Part shown: piece by piece, positions 52,013 to 62,302 of the stretch | Numbering within the stretch: the first letter of the stretch is position 1 | Layout: each line of letters starts with the position of its first letter | NCBI GenBank assembly: GCA_043755435.1 | Contig: JAYUSZ010000158.1 | Coordinates: 5,331-69,330, forward strand | Length of the DNA: 64,000 nt | Direction of reading: 5' to 3' | Source of the DNA: JANXSF01 sp043755435 | Lineage (GTDB): Bacteria > Acidobacteriota > Terriglobia > Bryobacterales > Bryobacteraceae | Position numbers and translations under genes: made by a program | Notes under the pieces: generated by a model | The model's database searches: none | What the model was told of the DNA's origin: nothing | Seen by the model: the letters and a program-made list of their open reading frames with translations, nothing else

Positions 52013-54289
52013 TTAAGGAGACGTCATTAGCCGGTGCGCCGATGCCAGTTCAGGAACATCGGAATCCGCGTCTTTCCAAAGTTGAAGAAACTCCTTGAAC
52101 TGCACTTGTGCTGCGCTGGGATTGCCTTGCTTCAAATATGCAAGCGCCAGATGATTACGGGCACGCGCCATCCCTGGGAACACATGAAGAGCGCGCTCAT
52201 ATTCGGAAATCGCTTCGTCCATGCGGCCCAAATCCCAGTAAGCCTCTGCCAGGGCATCCTCAAATGTGTCCGGTTCCCCCCACGATGTCTTCACCTTGAG
52301 TAATTGCCGGAGGTTATTGAACATTTCCTCCAAATTTCCTTTCGCCTTCGCTTGCAGCGCGAAGAAATAGTACCCGCTACGTTGCCCGAAACGACCGCCT
52401 CGACCCACAGCCGAGGTCCACTGGGATGGAGTCCACCGATTGGTTGGCTTAAGTAAAATGCTTGCCGGGTTCCAATCATGAAGATCCTCCGCACTGTATG
52501 TCTCAGCTTTCGCCGCGTGAACCTTAGCAGCCGCCAGATTCCCACGTCGCCATTCTTGCCAGGCGGCTTGACTCAATCCGCGTCTTCGATTGTGATTGGA
52601 GCTGGCAGTGTCTGCCAAACTAAGTGACTCCCGGATCCCCTCCCTAAAACGGCCCATTTGGGCATATAAAGTGGCGCGATGAAACCGTGCGATTTCAAAT
52701 TCCGGGTTCATTTCCAGAGCTTTGTTGTATGCCTCCAACGCATCCCGGTTGTTGCCCGCCAATTGAAGAGCCAACCCTAAGCTATCCAAGGCGTTCGCAT
52801 CTCCGGGCGAAAGAGCAATGTAGCGTTTCACCATCGAAATAGCGATTTCGTGACGCCCCATTTCTGAGGAGACCGCACCCATAGCGTTGTAAAGCTTTGG
52901 GTCTTCAGCATCGATTGCGATAGCTTGACGAAGTAACGCCACCGCTTCCTCATGCCGGGACTCTCCACGCATTAGCATGGCTAGGCGAAAATATGCTTCG
53001 GAGTCAACCGGGTATTCTGAGATCAACTCGGAATAACGGCGGATTGCAGTTTGATAATCCTGATTTGCGATTGCATACCAGGCCACAATGTGCTGGCGGT
53101 CCTTGTCCGTCAGGCCGCTGGACATTTGATACGCTTTCTCAAGATACGGTCGTCCCTTCACCAGTTGTGAATCTGTCACAGCATGCGCATAACCAATGCG
53201 GGCTAAGGCCATCACGAACCGCGGGTCCAGTTCCAGGGCTTTTTCAAACAACCCAACGGCCTGCTTTGTTTGTAAGGCCTCTGCTTTCTCCAGTCCTAGT
53301 GAGTAGTAGCGATATGCTTCCAGGTTGCTGGTGAGAAGAGTACTAAGCATGCGCCTGTCCGTGTCCTTTGATTGGGGTGCTAGATGACTGGAAATTCTGG
53401 TTGCCAGAAAATCAACTTGGGCCAGCAACTGATCCTGCTTTTCGACGGTCAAGTTTTCCGAGGCTAACAAGGAGCCGTTGCGTACATCATAAACCCATAC
53501 ATCCACCCGAATGCTTTCGCCCAACTTGGAAAATCTGCCAATCGCCGCTGCCTGAGCGTGCACGGATCGCGCTAATTCGATGGCCGCTTCCGGGCTTCCG
53601 GGATCGGTTCTGTTGCGGCGGCCATACACCTGTGTGCGTGTAAGAACATCTAAAGCTCTGGATTTTGACAGTGTCGTTGCCAGCATGTCCGGCAAACCAT
53701 CGCGCAGCCAGTCAATTTCCGCCGCTCCAGAGCTGTTTTCAAAGCGCAATATTGCAATTTGGCGCTTAGCAACATTCGACGGAGGTCTTCCCGGGCCGGC
53801 AGTCCATAAGTAGCCGCCTGCCACCGATGCCGCCAGAAGAGATACGGTCAGAACCCATCCCAGTTGATTGTGGCGGCGAACAGGCAAAGCCGCCGCAGGG
53901 AGCGGTTGAGAAGATTGGTTGTGGTTCGCCTCTAGACGTACTTCTTCTATTGGTACACGTACCTCTTCTACTGGACCAACGAATCGATACCCCATTCGCG
54001 GAACGGTTTTCAAATATAGGGAATTGCGGGGGGTGTCTCCCAAAGCGCGGCGCACTTCGGCCACGCACTGTGTTAGGGCATCATCGGTTACCGCAGTGTC
54101 CTTCCAGAAGAGTTCCATAAGCTCCTCTTTGGTAACAAGACGATCCCGTTCTTGAATCAGGTGAAGCAGCAGCCGGAAGGCTTTGGGTTTGAGGTGCAAC
54201 TCTTCGCCATTCCTCACCAACGAAGCCATGGCGGTATTTACTTCTATTCCATCGATGCGATACAGCGGCGGTTCGGAGCCCTGGGACAC
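52013..54289 (-). CDS. CadC-like transcriptional regulator with TPR domain
   Basis: A 758-residue membrane regulator. The N-terminal OmpR-type winged helix covers about 10-105: LYRIDGIEVNTAMASLVRNG, LHLKPKAFRLLLHLIQERD, LVTKEELMELFWKDTAVTDD and YLKTVPRMGYRFVG. A membrane helix near 146-166 (LGWVLTVSLLAASVAGGYLW) is followed by a TolB/FlgO-like region (about 175-300; RQIAILRFENSSG, DMLATTLSKSRALDVLTRTQ) and about ten TPRs (for example AVGLFEKALELDPRFVMALA, ALEAYNKALEMNPEF). ToxR/CadC-type proteins read periplasmic signals and bind DNA from the membrane. Divergent from the giant secreted protein, its plausible target. Confidence 0.92.
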   Translation of the reverse strand: MSQGSEPPLYRIDGIEVNTAMASLVRNGEELHLKPKAFRLLLHLIQERDRLVTKEELMELFWKDTAVTDDALTQCVAEVRRALGDTPRNSLYLKTVPRMGYRFVGPVEEVRVPIEEVRLEANHNQSSQPLPAAALPVRRHNQLGWVLTVSLLAASVAGGYLWTAGPGRPPSNVAKRQIAILRFENSSGAAEIDWLRDGLPDMLATTLSKSRALDVLTRTQVYGRRNRTDPGSPEAAIELARSVHAQAAAIGRFSKLGESIRVDVWVYDVRNGSLLASENLTVEKQDQLLAQVDFLATRISSHLAPQSKDTDRRMLSTLLTSNLEAYRYYSLGLEKAEALQTKQAVGLFEKALELDPRFVMALARIGYAHAVTDSQLVKGRPYLEKAYQMSSGLTDKDRQHIVAWYAIANQDYQTAIRRYSELISEYPVDSEAYFRLAMLMRGESRHEEAVALLRQAIAIDAEDPKLYNAMGAVSSEMGRHEIAISMVKRYIALSPGDANALDSLGLALQLAGNNRDALEAYNKALEMNPEFEIARFHRATLYAQMGRFREGIRESLSLADTASSNHNRRRGLSQAAWQEWRRGNLAAAKVHAAKAETYSAEDLHDWNPASILLKPTNRWTPSQWTSAVGRGGRFGQRSGYYFFALQAKAKGNLEEMFNNLRQLLKVKTSWGEPDTFEDALAEAYWDLGRMDEAISEYERALHVFPGMARARNHLALAYLKQGNPSAAQVQFKEFLQLWKDADSDVPELASAHRLMTSP

Positions 54290-54495
54290 AATATTTACAT
54301 CCGTTTTACGACTGCTCAGGAATTGATCAGGTGTTGCTCAGTACTTGCAACAGATCAGTTCTACATACTCATCAAAGTGCAAAGTGTCTTCATCATACAA
54401 GATGTGGTTGAAATTCGATAGCCGGTAAACGTGGTTTTTTCAGTACCTGTAGTTTAGCTGAAGTGCAAAAAACAAAAGAACTTTGGAAGGTGAAT

Positions 54496-57400
54496 GTGAG
54501 AACCTGTTTTCGACCGATACCGCTTTTATACCTTACGTTGTTTTCATTTCAGCTTGGTGCGGTTTCAGTGAATACGGCGCAACTTGCCACCGGACCCTCC
54601 AATTCAAGTTGCGCCGTTCCTCCCGTTGCTACATCCTTTCTCACAACCTCAACAGAAATCTGGGCTTACCTGCTGGTGGATCAAGGTGCCGCAAACGATG
54701 TATTGCGTGTTGAGTGGGTGAATCCTTCGGGTCAAATTGCCCAAATCATTAGTTTCCCGCCTCTGCCAAGCGCTGGAACCTGGTGTTTTGACGCTTGGCT
54801 CAGCAAGGCTGGTGATCTATTTACACCTGTTGCAGGCACCTGGACAGTTCGTTGGATTTGGAACGGTACTCAAACGCTGCGTACCTTAACTTTTCCAGTT
54901 ACCGCACCCGGCGGTGGCGGTGGCGGCGGGGGTACGGTAGGAGCCTTTACAAATGGCAGTTTCGAATTGCCGGGCGCCGGACAAGTAACCAATTTGCCTC
55001 GCGGGTCCACTCTTATTACAGGCTGGGTGGTAAGCAGGGACAACGTCGATTTGGTTGCGGGTGCTTTTTCCTGCTCGCAAGGGAATTATTGCATTGATCT
55101 TGATGGCAGCACAAACGGCGAGTTGGCTCAGGCCTTTGCAACTACGGTGGGCACCACGTATACCGTCACATTTGATATGGCCGGCAATCCGAGTGGAACT
55201 CCCGTTAAAAGACTGCAGGTCAGCGCAGACAATGCTTTTCAGGAATACACGTTTGATACGACAGGGCGTACCCCATCCAATATGGGTTGGACCACTAAGA
55301 CATTCACCTTCACCGCCACTACCCCGACAATGGTGCTTGCGTTCAATAGCCTGAGCGCCGCAGGAAGTAACGCAGGACCTGCTATAGACAACGTTCGCGT
55401 GACAGCAGGAACCACCGGCGGTGGCGGTGGTGGCGGCTCAACTGCTGGGACCAATCTGATTCAAAACGGCGATGCCGAGGCCAGCGCTCCACCCAACTCC
55501 AGTTGCAGCCCAGGCGGAGTGATTCCCAGATGGACCAGTTCCGGCGATCCTTCCGTTTGCGCCTATGGGCCGGGTTTTGGTGGCCCGCTTCTTACTTCAC
55601 CTGGCCCACCATCGAGAGGGAATAACTTCTTTGCAGGTGGAAATGCCACGAAATCTACCATGACCCAAGCGATTGACGTATCGTCGCTGGCCTCACAAAT
55701 TGATGCCGGAACACTTCCTTACACTCTATCGGCGTACCTTGGCGGCTATGCCGGCGATGGGGACAACGCGCAACTGACTATGACTTTCCGAGGTAGGGGA
55801 TCAGTTACCCTCGGCCCGGTCCTGCCTGCCGAACGAAGCAATGTTAGCGGGCTGCTGTTGAAATCATCTACGGGCAACGTTCCCACGGGGACTCGCTTTA
55901 TTGATCTGATTCTGGAATTCAATCGAACCAGCGGAAGCTACAACGACGGCTATGCCGATAACCTTTCCTTGATTCTAGGAACCGCCACCGGTGGTGGCGG
56001 CGGAGGCGGAGGTGGCGGAAGTACGGGAAACCTGTTAACCAATGGCAGTTTTGAATTACCAGGAACAGGAGACCTGTTGACTTTGGCAAGAGGCACCACG
56101 TCTGTTCCAGGATGGACCGTCACTCGGGACAATGTTGATTTGATTTTTTCGTTCTGGTCTGGTTCCGATGGCCGCTCCTCATTGGAGTTGGATGGCACCA
56201 CTGCCGGCGCAATTGCGCAGACATTTGCAACAACGCCAGGAACAGCCTATACGGTTCTGTTCGATATGGCTGGCAATCCAAATCAAAGCAATCCGTTCAT
56301 AAAATCCATGCGCGTCAACGTGGCTGGCGTTTCACAGGACTTCAGTTTCGATGTAACCGGCAAATCACCGGCCAACATGGGTTGGGTGGCAAGAAGTGTG
56401 AACTTCACCGCAACTTCAACCTCAACCACCCTTGAGTTCGCCAGCTTGAGTCCAAGCGGGAATTTCTATGGAGCAGTGGTTGACAACGTCCGCGTGACGC
56501 CAGGCACAACCACCGGAGGAGGTGGCGGAGGTGGTGGTGGTGGCACTGTAGGCGCCTTTATCAACGGAGGATTCGAAACACCGGGAACGGCGGCTAGCTT
56601 CATGACCTTGCCCCAGGGATCCACGTTCATCAACGGTTGGACCGTAACACGGGAGAATGTCGATTTGGTTGGCACCTTTTTTAGTTGCTCCGAAGGACGT
56701 TCCTGTATTGATCTGGACGGCACTACTTCCGGCGCATTGGCGCAAACCTTCGCAACAACGGCCGGAACACCGTACACTGTCACGTTTGACTTCGCCGGCA
56801 ACGCTGGTTCAGGGCCGCTTATCAAGTCAATGCGGGTTGCCGCCGCTGGCACATCACAGGACTTCACGTTTGATACGACTGGAAAGACGGTCACCAACAT
56901 GGGTTGGACAACCAGAACATTCAATTTCACCGCCAACTCTAGCAGTACTACGCTGGAATTTTCCAGCCTCGATGGCGGCGGCTCCTTCGGACCCGCTCTG
57001 GACAACGTCCGTGTGACCGTTGGAACAACGGGCGGCGGCGGTGGAGGGGGTACCGGAACACTCACCATTACTCTTTCCGCTCCGGTTATCACCAGTCCCA
57101 CCGGCGGCCAAGTTACGGTCACTGCCAGGGTTTTGGGTGCTAACAATAGTCCCCAAGCTAATGTGGCGGTAAAGTTCAACGTCCTCTCCGGACCAAACTT
57201 TGGGGCACAGGGCTCCTGCAATCCAGCTAACTGCGCAACGGGTGCCGATGGACAGGTTAGCTTCACCTACACCGGCACTGGCGGCATCGGCCAGGATTCC
57301 ATCACAGCCTGCATTACACAGGGTGGATCTGGTACTTCGCAATGCTGCACCAATCCAGTATTGTCAGCCGCGTCCGAACCCTCAGCCCAAGCTACAACCG

Positions 57401-60400
57401 GAGCAATCGCGAAACGGGCGGTGGCACTGGAACGGAATGCAAATGTAGCCGACGGCCCGCGCGAAGCAACCAAGTCGAATCGTGTCGTCATCATTGGAGC
57501 GGCCACAGTAGACTCTAACTGTGCTACTGGTGCCAACCGCATTATCAACGGAGGCTGTCTTCCGGTTACGGGTCGCGCAGGGGAGTTGGGCGACTTTACG
57601 TTCGCTGGTCTGGCACCCCCTTCGGTGACCGCTGCGGCTTTGGCTCAATATGATACAGCCGTGATTAATCTCGCTAGTTCAGGAATGGCCTGCGACACTG
57701 CCAGGTTGTCCGCTCAGGCGAAGACGGATATTGTGGCGTTTGTTGGCAGCGGCAAGAAGTTGATCATCATTGATTCCGAGTGCGCCGCACCGGGCGGCAA
57801 GGGATTGGATTTCAGTTGGCTGCCGTATCCGTTTACCACAGCTAATCCAGGGGGACAGGGTTCGCGTGGAACTTTAAACATTGTGGAGAACAGCACCTTA
57901 GGCTCCGCTGTAACAGGTAGCCCTTACTTCGTGGATGCTGCGGATTTGAGTAACAATACCGATGCGGTGGGCGACATGAACGTGATGACCACCAAAGATT
58001 CCCGATGGTGCCTGTCAATGTCTGGAACGAACTCTTTGAACGTCACCGGACCAGTGCACGCTTATGCCAAGTATCCTGCTGGAACCGATTCAGGATTGAT
58101 CATCTACAACGGTCTGGATTTCGATGCCGCCGATAATTTTGGGAATGCAAACCTGCGTAAGATTTGGGTGCTGGAACTACAGCAACCCTTCAACACCTCA
58201 AACCTCCCGTGTGGTGTGGCTGTGGTGGGAATCACTTTGAGTGCGTCCAGCACCACCAGCAATGTGGGATCGTCGTACACCACAACCGTAAGGGTTGCCG
58301 ATCAACTCGGGAAGCCGCAGGCTAACGTCGTAGTTACTTTCACGTTGACCGGTGTGAACTCCAGTGTCATCGGCACTTGCAACACTTCCGGCTGCCGGAC
58401 GGATGCCAACGGGCTGGTTACTTTCACCTATACCGGTAGAGCAACAGGGACTGACAACATACAAGCATGTTTCACTCCACCTGGTAGTTCTACTCCGGTG
58501 TGCAGCGCGCCGTTGGTCTGTACTTGGAGTCCGCCCGGCGGGGGCGGTGGCACGCCCACAACCCTTTGCGCTACTCCGGTCACCATTACTTGGACCGCGG
58601 GTGGACCTGTCTGCAACTACTTTGTACAATCGCTAACAAATCTCGGTGTTCCTGCCGCTGGTACCCGCAATGGATTCTTCCAGATCTTCACTGGACTGCA
58701 ATGCAGGTGGGGGGCCATAAGCAATGATAGTTGGATCACTATTGAAGCCGGCGCTTCCGGCAGTGGATCTCCGGGCGCCGTCAGTTACAGCGTCGCTCCC
58801 AATACCAGTTCCCTGCCACGCACCGGAACCATTACAATTACTGATGGAACCCGTGGAGTTCAAACTCATACTGTCCTCCAACTACCGGGCGGCGCCCCGT
58901 GTAGCTACGTTTTGGCTCCTACTTATGGCGGCCCGGTTCCCGCAGGCGGCGGAGGCGGAGGCACTTCCTTGACCACAGGAACTTCCTGCTTCTGGCTGGC
59001 TACACCGAACGTTCCATGGATCAAGGTGACTCCAAGCTCAGGCGACAAGTCTCAAATTCTGACTTACTCGGTGGACGTCAACACAACAACAGGCCCCAGG
59101 AACGGCACATTCACTGTAGGTGGGCAAACCTTCACCGTCTATCAATCGGCGCCTGCGCCACCGGTTCCGGCCGGGACCCCAGGAATTAGTCCGGGCGGAA
59201 TTGTGAACGCCGCCAGCAGCCGCGGCGGACCCATTGCCCGTGGCTCCTTCTTTACCATCTACGGTGTAGACATCGGACCGACGGTTCCATCTCAGGCGAC
59301 TTCCTATCCGATTCCCGATACTGCAGGCGGCGTGGTGGTCAACATCAGCCAGGGATCCATTGTGAAGCGGGCCTTCCTGCATTTTGTGTCCAGTTCACAG
59401 ATCAACGGCATCATCCCATCAGACGCGCCTTTGGGCAACGTGCAAGTCACCGTGGTTTACAACGGGATCGCTGGCACACCAGCAAATGCAACGCTGGTGG
59501 ATACCAGCTTCGGTATCTTTACGGCTGCATCGGGCGTTGGTCCAGGCATCATTCAGAATTGGAATTCACAGACCGACGTGATCCTGAACCTTCCGGCCAT
59601 CCCTGGCAAGCCAGGCCAATTGGCAATCTTGTGGGGTACAGGGCTGGGTCCGGTTGCAGGCGCCGATAATAATGCACCTCCCGTGGGCGACCTTCCAGCT
59701 CCAGTCGAAGTGGAAGTAGCGGGCATGCCTGCGACAGTCGTCTACCACGGGCGTGCTCCGAGTTTCGCTGGTGTTGACAACGTCTATTTCTATGTTCCGA
59801 ACACCGTTCCTCAAGGATGCTCGGTTCCGGTGCGAATCAAAGCCGGTCCTACCTGGAGCAACACCGTCCGCATGGCTATTAACGGAACCGGTGGAGTGTG
59901 CCAGGATCCCCAAAATCCGAATTCTTCTCTCACCACTACCGGAGGCCAGATCGGTGCCATCATGCTGGTTCGCGCAAATCTGACGGGTCAATTTCAAGCG
60001 GGTCAGGCTCCAGTGAATGCGACGCTCGATTTTGGCGCGGCAGTTTTCGCTGAGATCAAAGCTGGCGGTCAACTTGCATTTAGTGGTGCATTGAACCTTC
60101 CTCCAGTGGGTTCCTGTTCCTCGAACATTCGGCCGACGGATTTCTCTGCTCTGCTCGGCGGAGATCTGTTTGGCCGCAGTTCCACCGTCGGTCGACAACT
60201 CGATGCCGGTTCGAAAATTGTCGTCACCGGACCCCGGGGAAGTGCGGATTTGAGTCCTATGGGTTCCAATGCGGGTTCTTATGCCGGTCTATTGGGTGGT
60301 ACCAGTCCTTTGTCAGGATCAGCATCCACTCCGTTAGTTCTGAATCCGGGCACATCTCTTACCCTCAGCAGTCCCGGAGGGAAGGATGTTGGACCTATCT

Positions 60401-60795
60401 CCGGCAGCTTTACGATGCCCAATGAAATTACATGGACTAATCGCGATCAGATCAATACAATCAATCGCGCAACACCGCTGACTCTTACTTGGACGGGAGG
60501 GGACATTTCCCGATTGATGCTCATTGTAGGCGGAGTGGAGGATGCCAAAATCAAGACCGGAGGCGGGTTCATGTGCCTGGTCTCTGCAGCTGCGGGAACA
60601 TTCACTGTGCCCGTATCGGTGTTGGCGGATCTGCCTGCAACGCGTGCGCTCACCAGCACTCCTGACGATTCGTTCGGAGGAATTGCGCTGGCCTCAGTCC
60701 CGATGGGTCTTCCTCCAACGTTTGCTGCAACCGGCCCTGGAATCCGGTTTATTGTTACCAGCTCAATCAGTTTGAAGACGGTTCAAGTGCAATGA
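54496..60795 (+). CDS. Giant secreted multi-domain protein (DUF642-like, Ig-like, BACON, TIGR03437)
   Basis: About 2100 residues. GTG 54496 chosen because GGAAGG (54485-54490) precedes it; GTG 54463 would add 11 residues. Signal peptide PIPLLYLTLFSFQLGAVS. Order by base: N-terminal domain to about 54900; DUF642-like module 1 (54940-55420, NGSFELPGAGQV); a related non-identical block (55440-55985); modules 2 (56025-56510) and 3 (56545-57040); Ig-like (57055-57330); a Rossmann-like region with VVIIGAATVDSN (57480-58190); Ig-like (58215-58520); two BACON-like units (58550-59150, NVPWIKVTPSSGDKSQ); TIGR03437 (59180-59905, NAASSRGGPIARGSFFTIYG); a C-terminal beta domain. Polyglycine linkers join the first blocks. 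Likely a cell-surface adhesin or polysaccharide-binding scaffold. Overlaps the next gene by four bases. Confidence 0.88.
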   Translation: MRTCFRPIPLLYLTLFSFQLGAVSVNTAQLATGPSNSSCAVPPVATSFLTTSTEIWAYLLVDQGAANDVLRVEWVNPSGQIAQIISFPPLPSAGTWCFDAWLSKAGDLFTPVAGTWTVRWIWNGTQTLRTLTFPVTAPGGGGGGGGTVGAFTNGSFELPGAGQVTNLPRGSTLITGWVVSRDNVDLVAGAFSCSQGNYCIDLDGSTNGELAQAFATTVGTTYTVTFDMAGNPSGTPVKRLQVSADNAFQEYTFDTTGRTPSNMGWTTKTFTFTATTPTMVLAFNSLSAAGSNAGPAIDNVRVTAGTTGGGGGGGSTAGTNLIQNGDAEASAPPNSSCSPGGVIPRWTSSGDPSVCAYGPGFGGPLLTSPGPPSRGNNFFAGGNATKSTMTQAIDVSSLASQIDAGTLPYTLSAYLGGYAGDGDNAQLTMTFRGRGSVTLGPVLPAERSNVSGLLLKSSTGNVPTGTRFIDLILEFNRTSGSYNDGYADNLSLILGTATGGGGGGGGGGSTGNLLTNGSFELPGTGDLLTLARGTTSVPGWTVTRDNVDLIFSFWSGSDGRSSLELDGTTAGAIAQTFATTPGTAYTVLFDMAGNPNQSNPFIKSMRVNVAGVSQDFSFDVTGKSPANMGWVARSVNFTATSTSTTLEFASLSPSGNFYGAVVDNVRVTPGTTTGGGGGGGGGGTVGAFINGGFETPGTAASFMTLPQGSTFINGWTVTRENVDLVGTFFSCSEGRSCIDLDGTTSGALAQTFATTAGTPYTVTFDFAGNAGSGPLIKSMRVAAAGTSQDFTFDTTGKTVTNMGWTTRTFNFTANSSSTTLEFSSLDGGGSFGPALDNVRVTVGTTGGGGGGGTGTLTITLSAPVITSPTGGQVTVTARVLGANNSPQANVAVKFNVLSGPNFGAQGSCNPANCATGADGQVSFTYTGTGGIGQDSITACITQGGSGTSQCCTNPVLSAASEPSAQATTGAIAKRAVALERNANVADGPREATKSNRVVIIGAATVDSNCATGANRIINGGCLPVTGRAGELGDFTFAGLAPPSVTAAALAQYDTAVINLASSGMACDTARLSAQAKTDIVAFVGSGKKLIIIDSECAAPGGKGLDFSWLPYPFTTANPGGQGSRGTLNIVENSTLGSAVTGSPYFVDAADLSNNTDAVGDMNVMTTKDSRWCLSMSGTNSLNVTGPVHAYAKYPAGTDSGLIIYNGLDFDAADNFGNANLRKIWVLELQQPFNTSNLPCGVAVVGITLSASSTTSNVGSSYTTTVRVADQLGKPQANVVVTFTLTGVNSSVIGTCNTSGCRTDANGLVTFTYTGRATGTDNIQACFTPPGSSTPVCSAPLVCTWSPPGGGGGTPTTLCATPVTITWTAGGPVCNYFVQSLTNLGVPAAGTRNGFFQIFTGLQCRWGAISNDSWITIEAGASGSGSPGAVSYSVAPNTSSLPRTGTITITDGTRGVQTHTVLQLPGGAPCSYVLAPTYGGPVPAGGGGGGTSLTTGTSCFWLATPNVPWIKVTPSSGDKSQILTYSVDVNTTTGPRNGTFTVGGQTFTVYQSAPAPPVPAGTPGISPGGIVNAASSRGGPIARGSFFTIYGVDIGPTVPSQATSYPIPDTAGGVVVNISQGSIVKRAFLHFVSSSQINGIIPSDAPLGNVQVTVVYNGIAGTPANATLVDTSFGIFTAASGVGPGIIQNWNSQTDVILNLPAIPGKPGQLAILWGTGLGPVAGADNNAPPVGDLPAPVEVEVAGMPATVVYHGRAPSFAGVDNVYFYVPNTVPQGCSVPVRIKAGPTWSNTVRMAINGTGGVCQDPQNPNSSLTTTGGQIGAIMLVRANLTGQFQAGQAPVNATLDFGAAVFAEIKAGGQLAFSGALNLPPVGSCSSNIRPTDFSALLGGDLFGRSSTVGRQLDAGSKIVVTGPRGSADLSPMGSNAGSYAGLLGGTSPLSGSASTPLVLNPGTSLTLSSPGGKDVGPISGSFTMPNEITWTNRDQINTINRATPLTLTWTGGDISRLMLIVGGVEDAKIKTGGGFMCLVSAAAGTFTVPVSVLADLPATRALTSTPDDSFGGIALASVPMGLPPTFAATGPGIRFIVTSSISLKTVQVQ
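54940..57040 (+). repeat. Repeated DUF642-like modules joined by polyglycine linkers
   Basis: Three modules share NG(S/G)FE(L/T)PG, GW.V.R(D/E)NVDLV, IDLDG(S/T), and D.TGK.P..MGW...+F.FTA, and each ends in DNVRVT. Linkers encode runs of six to nine Gly (GGC/GGT/GGA/GGG mixed) near 54910-54936, 55418-55437, 55988-56020, 56516-56545 and 57030-57050. The modules differ clearly in sequence, so the duplications are old. Confidence 0.8.
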
Positions 60796-62246
60796 TATTA
60801 CTGTATTTTCTGCTGATCGCCGCAGGATTGTGCTTAGGAGCGCAAAGGGCCCAGCAGCCCCAAAACGAGGCAGAAATTCGCTCGCTTTCACTGGCTGCTG
60901 GGGCTCCGTTTTGCGCGAGTTGCTCAAAAGGGTCGCGAGTTGTGCTGGTAGACATTGACGGCATTCATCGTGACACGTTCCAGAAAATCTATTTGGCGGG
61001 TAAGTTGCCGAACATGGAACGAGTCCTAGGCAAGGTGAATAAGGGAAAGGGATTTGGAACCTCCCTTTGGTTTGAAAATGCCACAGCGGTTTTTCCCGCA
61101 GTTACCATGGCTGGGCAGGCTTCGATGGTCACCGGTGTCCTTCCGGCTAAACACGGGATTGTTGGAAATAAATGGTTCGACCGTTCAACGAACCGCGTCA
61201 TCGATTATTTTTCAACCATGGGTGCGCCTTGTGTCTATGGGTTTCTGCTGGTGAGTGTTGGTGAGTGCAGCGGTGGATATGCCAACCGCCATTTGCAAGT
61301 CCGAACTTTGTACGAACTTGCGACTGCGGCTGGAAAAACATCAACGGTAGTGTTCAACCCCTATTGGAAAGGGGCAACTCACGCAGTGCTACCTACAGCT
61401 GCGGAAGTTTCTTTGGTGCAAGGCGTGGCGGTGGACTACAAGAAGTTTGACACCCTAATGATGAATCACGCGCTTGATTCACTTGAGGCCCATGGAATGC
61501 CCGATCTCCTTACCCTTTATTTCACAGGAGCTGACGGGATCGGTCATAAGCAGGGCACTTCCGGGCAGTTGATTTATCTTGCGAAGACTATTGATGTTCA
61601 AATAGGACGATTCTTGGATCTCCTGCAGAAGGTGGACCCCCTATGGGCCAACCATACACAATTCATTATTACCTCGGATCATGGGCGGACGGACACGCAA
61701 GCTGCACCGCAGGATTCGTTAATTGGAGGACGGGTCCACGACGTTTTTGAAGCCGCCGGATACGCTAAGGACGATTACAAAATTGTTGATAATGGCGGAG
61801 TTGTGCACCTGTACTTGAAGTCGCGTCTGGAGAAGGCACGGTGGACGGCTGGTCCAACTCCCGAGGATGCAATTTTGATTGCCAAGCAATTGGCTGACGA
61901 TACAGTGATCAAAGGTGTGGTCGACTTCGTCGCGCTGCGCAAGAATGGCCCAGGTCTCGGATATCTATTGCACGGTGCAGTGGAAGCTGGGAATGATAGA
62001 ATCATGCGTCAAATTGCGGAAATCGATTCACCGCGAAGTGGCGACTTGCTTTTATTGTTGAAACAGGGCCGCTATTTTGGAAATACGGAACCGAAAGGTG
62101 CACAGCATGGAAGCAGGTTCGATTCGGATTTGGCTGTGCCGTTGGTAATTGCTTTAGGCGGTACGAATCCAGGGCGGTCCCCTGTAGCGATGTCTCATGC
62201 CGATGTACCCAGGATCATTGCAGCCTATCTTGGAATCAAGTTTTAG
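60792..62246 (+). CDS. Exported alkaline phosphatase-superfamily phosphodiesterase
   Basis: A 484-residue enzyme of the nucleotide pyrophosphatase/phosphodiesterase branch. Signal peptide LLYFLLIAAGLCLGAQ. Metal and catalytic landmarks: VVLVDIDGIHRDTF (Asp near 55), nucleophile Thr in FPAVTMAGQASMVTG near 102, YFTGADGIGHKQGTSGQ near 240 with Asp and His, FIITSDHGRTDTQA near 295 and GAQHGSRFDSD near 440. It hydrolyses phosphodiester bonds in nucleotides or lipids; which one is not shown. Overlaps the giant protein's stop as ATGA, so the two are translationally coupled and probably work at the same surface. Confidence 0.9.
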   Translation: MILLYFLLIAAGLCLGAQRAQQPQNEAEIRSLSLAAGAPFCASCSKGSRVVLVDIDGIHRDTFQKIYLAGKLPNMERVLGKVNKGKGFGTSLWFENATAVFPAVTMAGQASMVTGVLPAKHGIVGNKWFDRSTNRVIDYFSTMGAPCVYGFLLVSVGECSGGYANRHLQVRTLYELATAAGKTSTVVFNPYWKGATHAVLPTAAEVSLVQGVAVDYKKFDTLMMNHALDSLEAHGMPDLLTLYFTGADGIGHKQGTSGQLIYLAKTIDVQIGRFLDLLQKVDPLWANHTQFIITSDHGRTDTQAAPQDSLIGGRVHDVFEAAGYAKDDYKIVDNGGVVHLYLKSRLEKARWTAGPTPEDAILIAKQLADDTVIKGVVDFVALRKNGPGLGYLLHGAVEAGNDRIMRQIAEIDSPRSGDLLLLLKQGRYFGNTEPKGAQHGSRFDSDLAVPLVIALGGTNPGRSPVAMSHADVPRIIAAYLGIKF

Positions 62247-62302
62247 TTTCCCCAGTACTTTACAGAAATGAGAATTCTCTCACCTGTGATAAGTTAAGAG
62301 CA

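Noticed and set aside
54910..57050. GGN-rich repeats that could suggest a CRISPR or satellite
   Set aside because: They are in-frame glycine codons joining protein domains, without regular spacers.
56466..57266. A 266-codon minus-strand frame with proline runs
   Set aside because: The proline runs are the reverse reading of polyglycine linkers in the giant surface protein.
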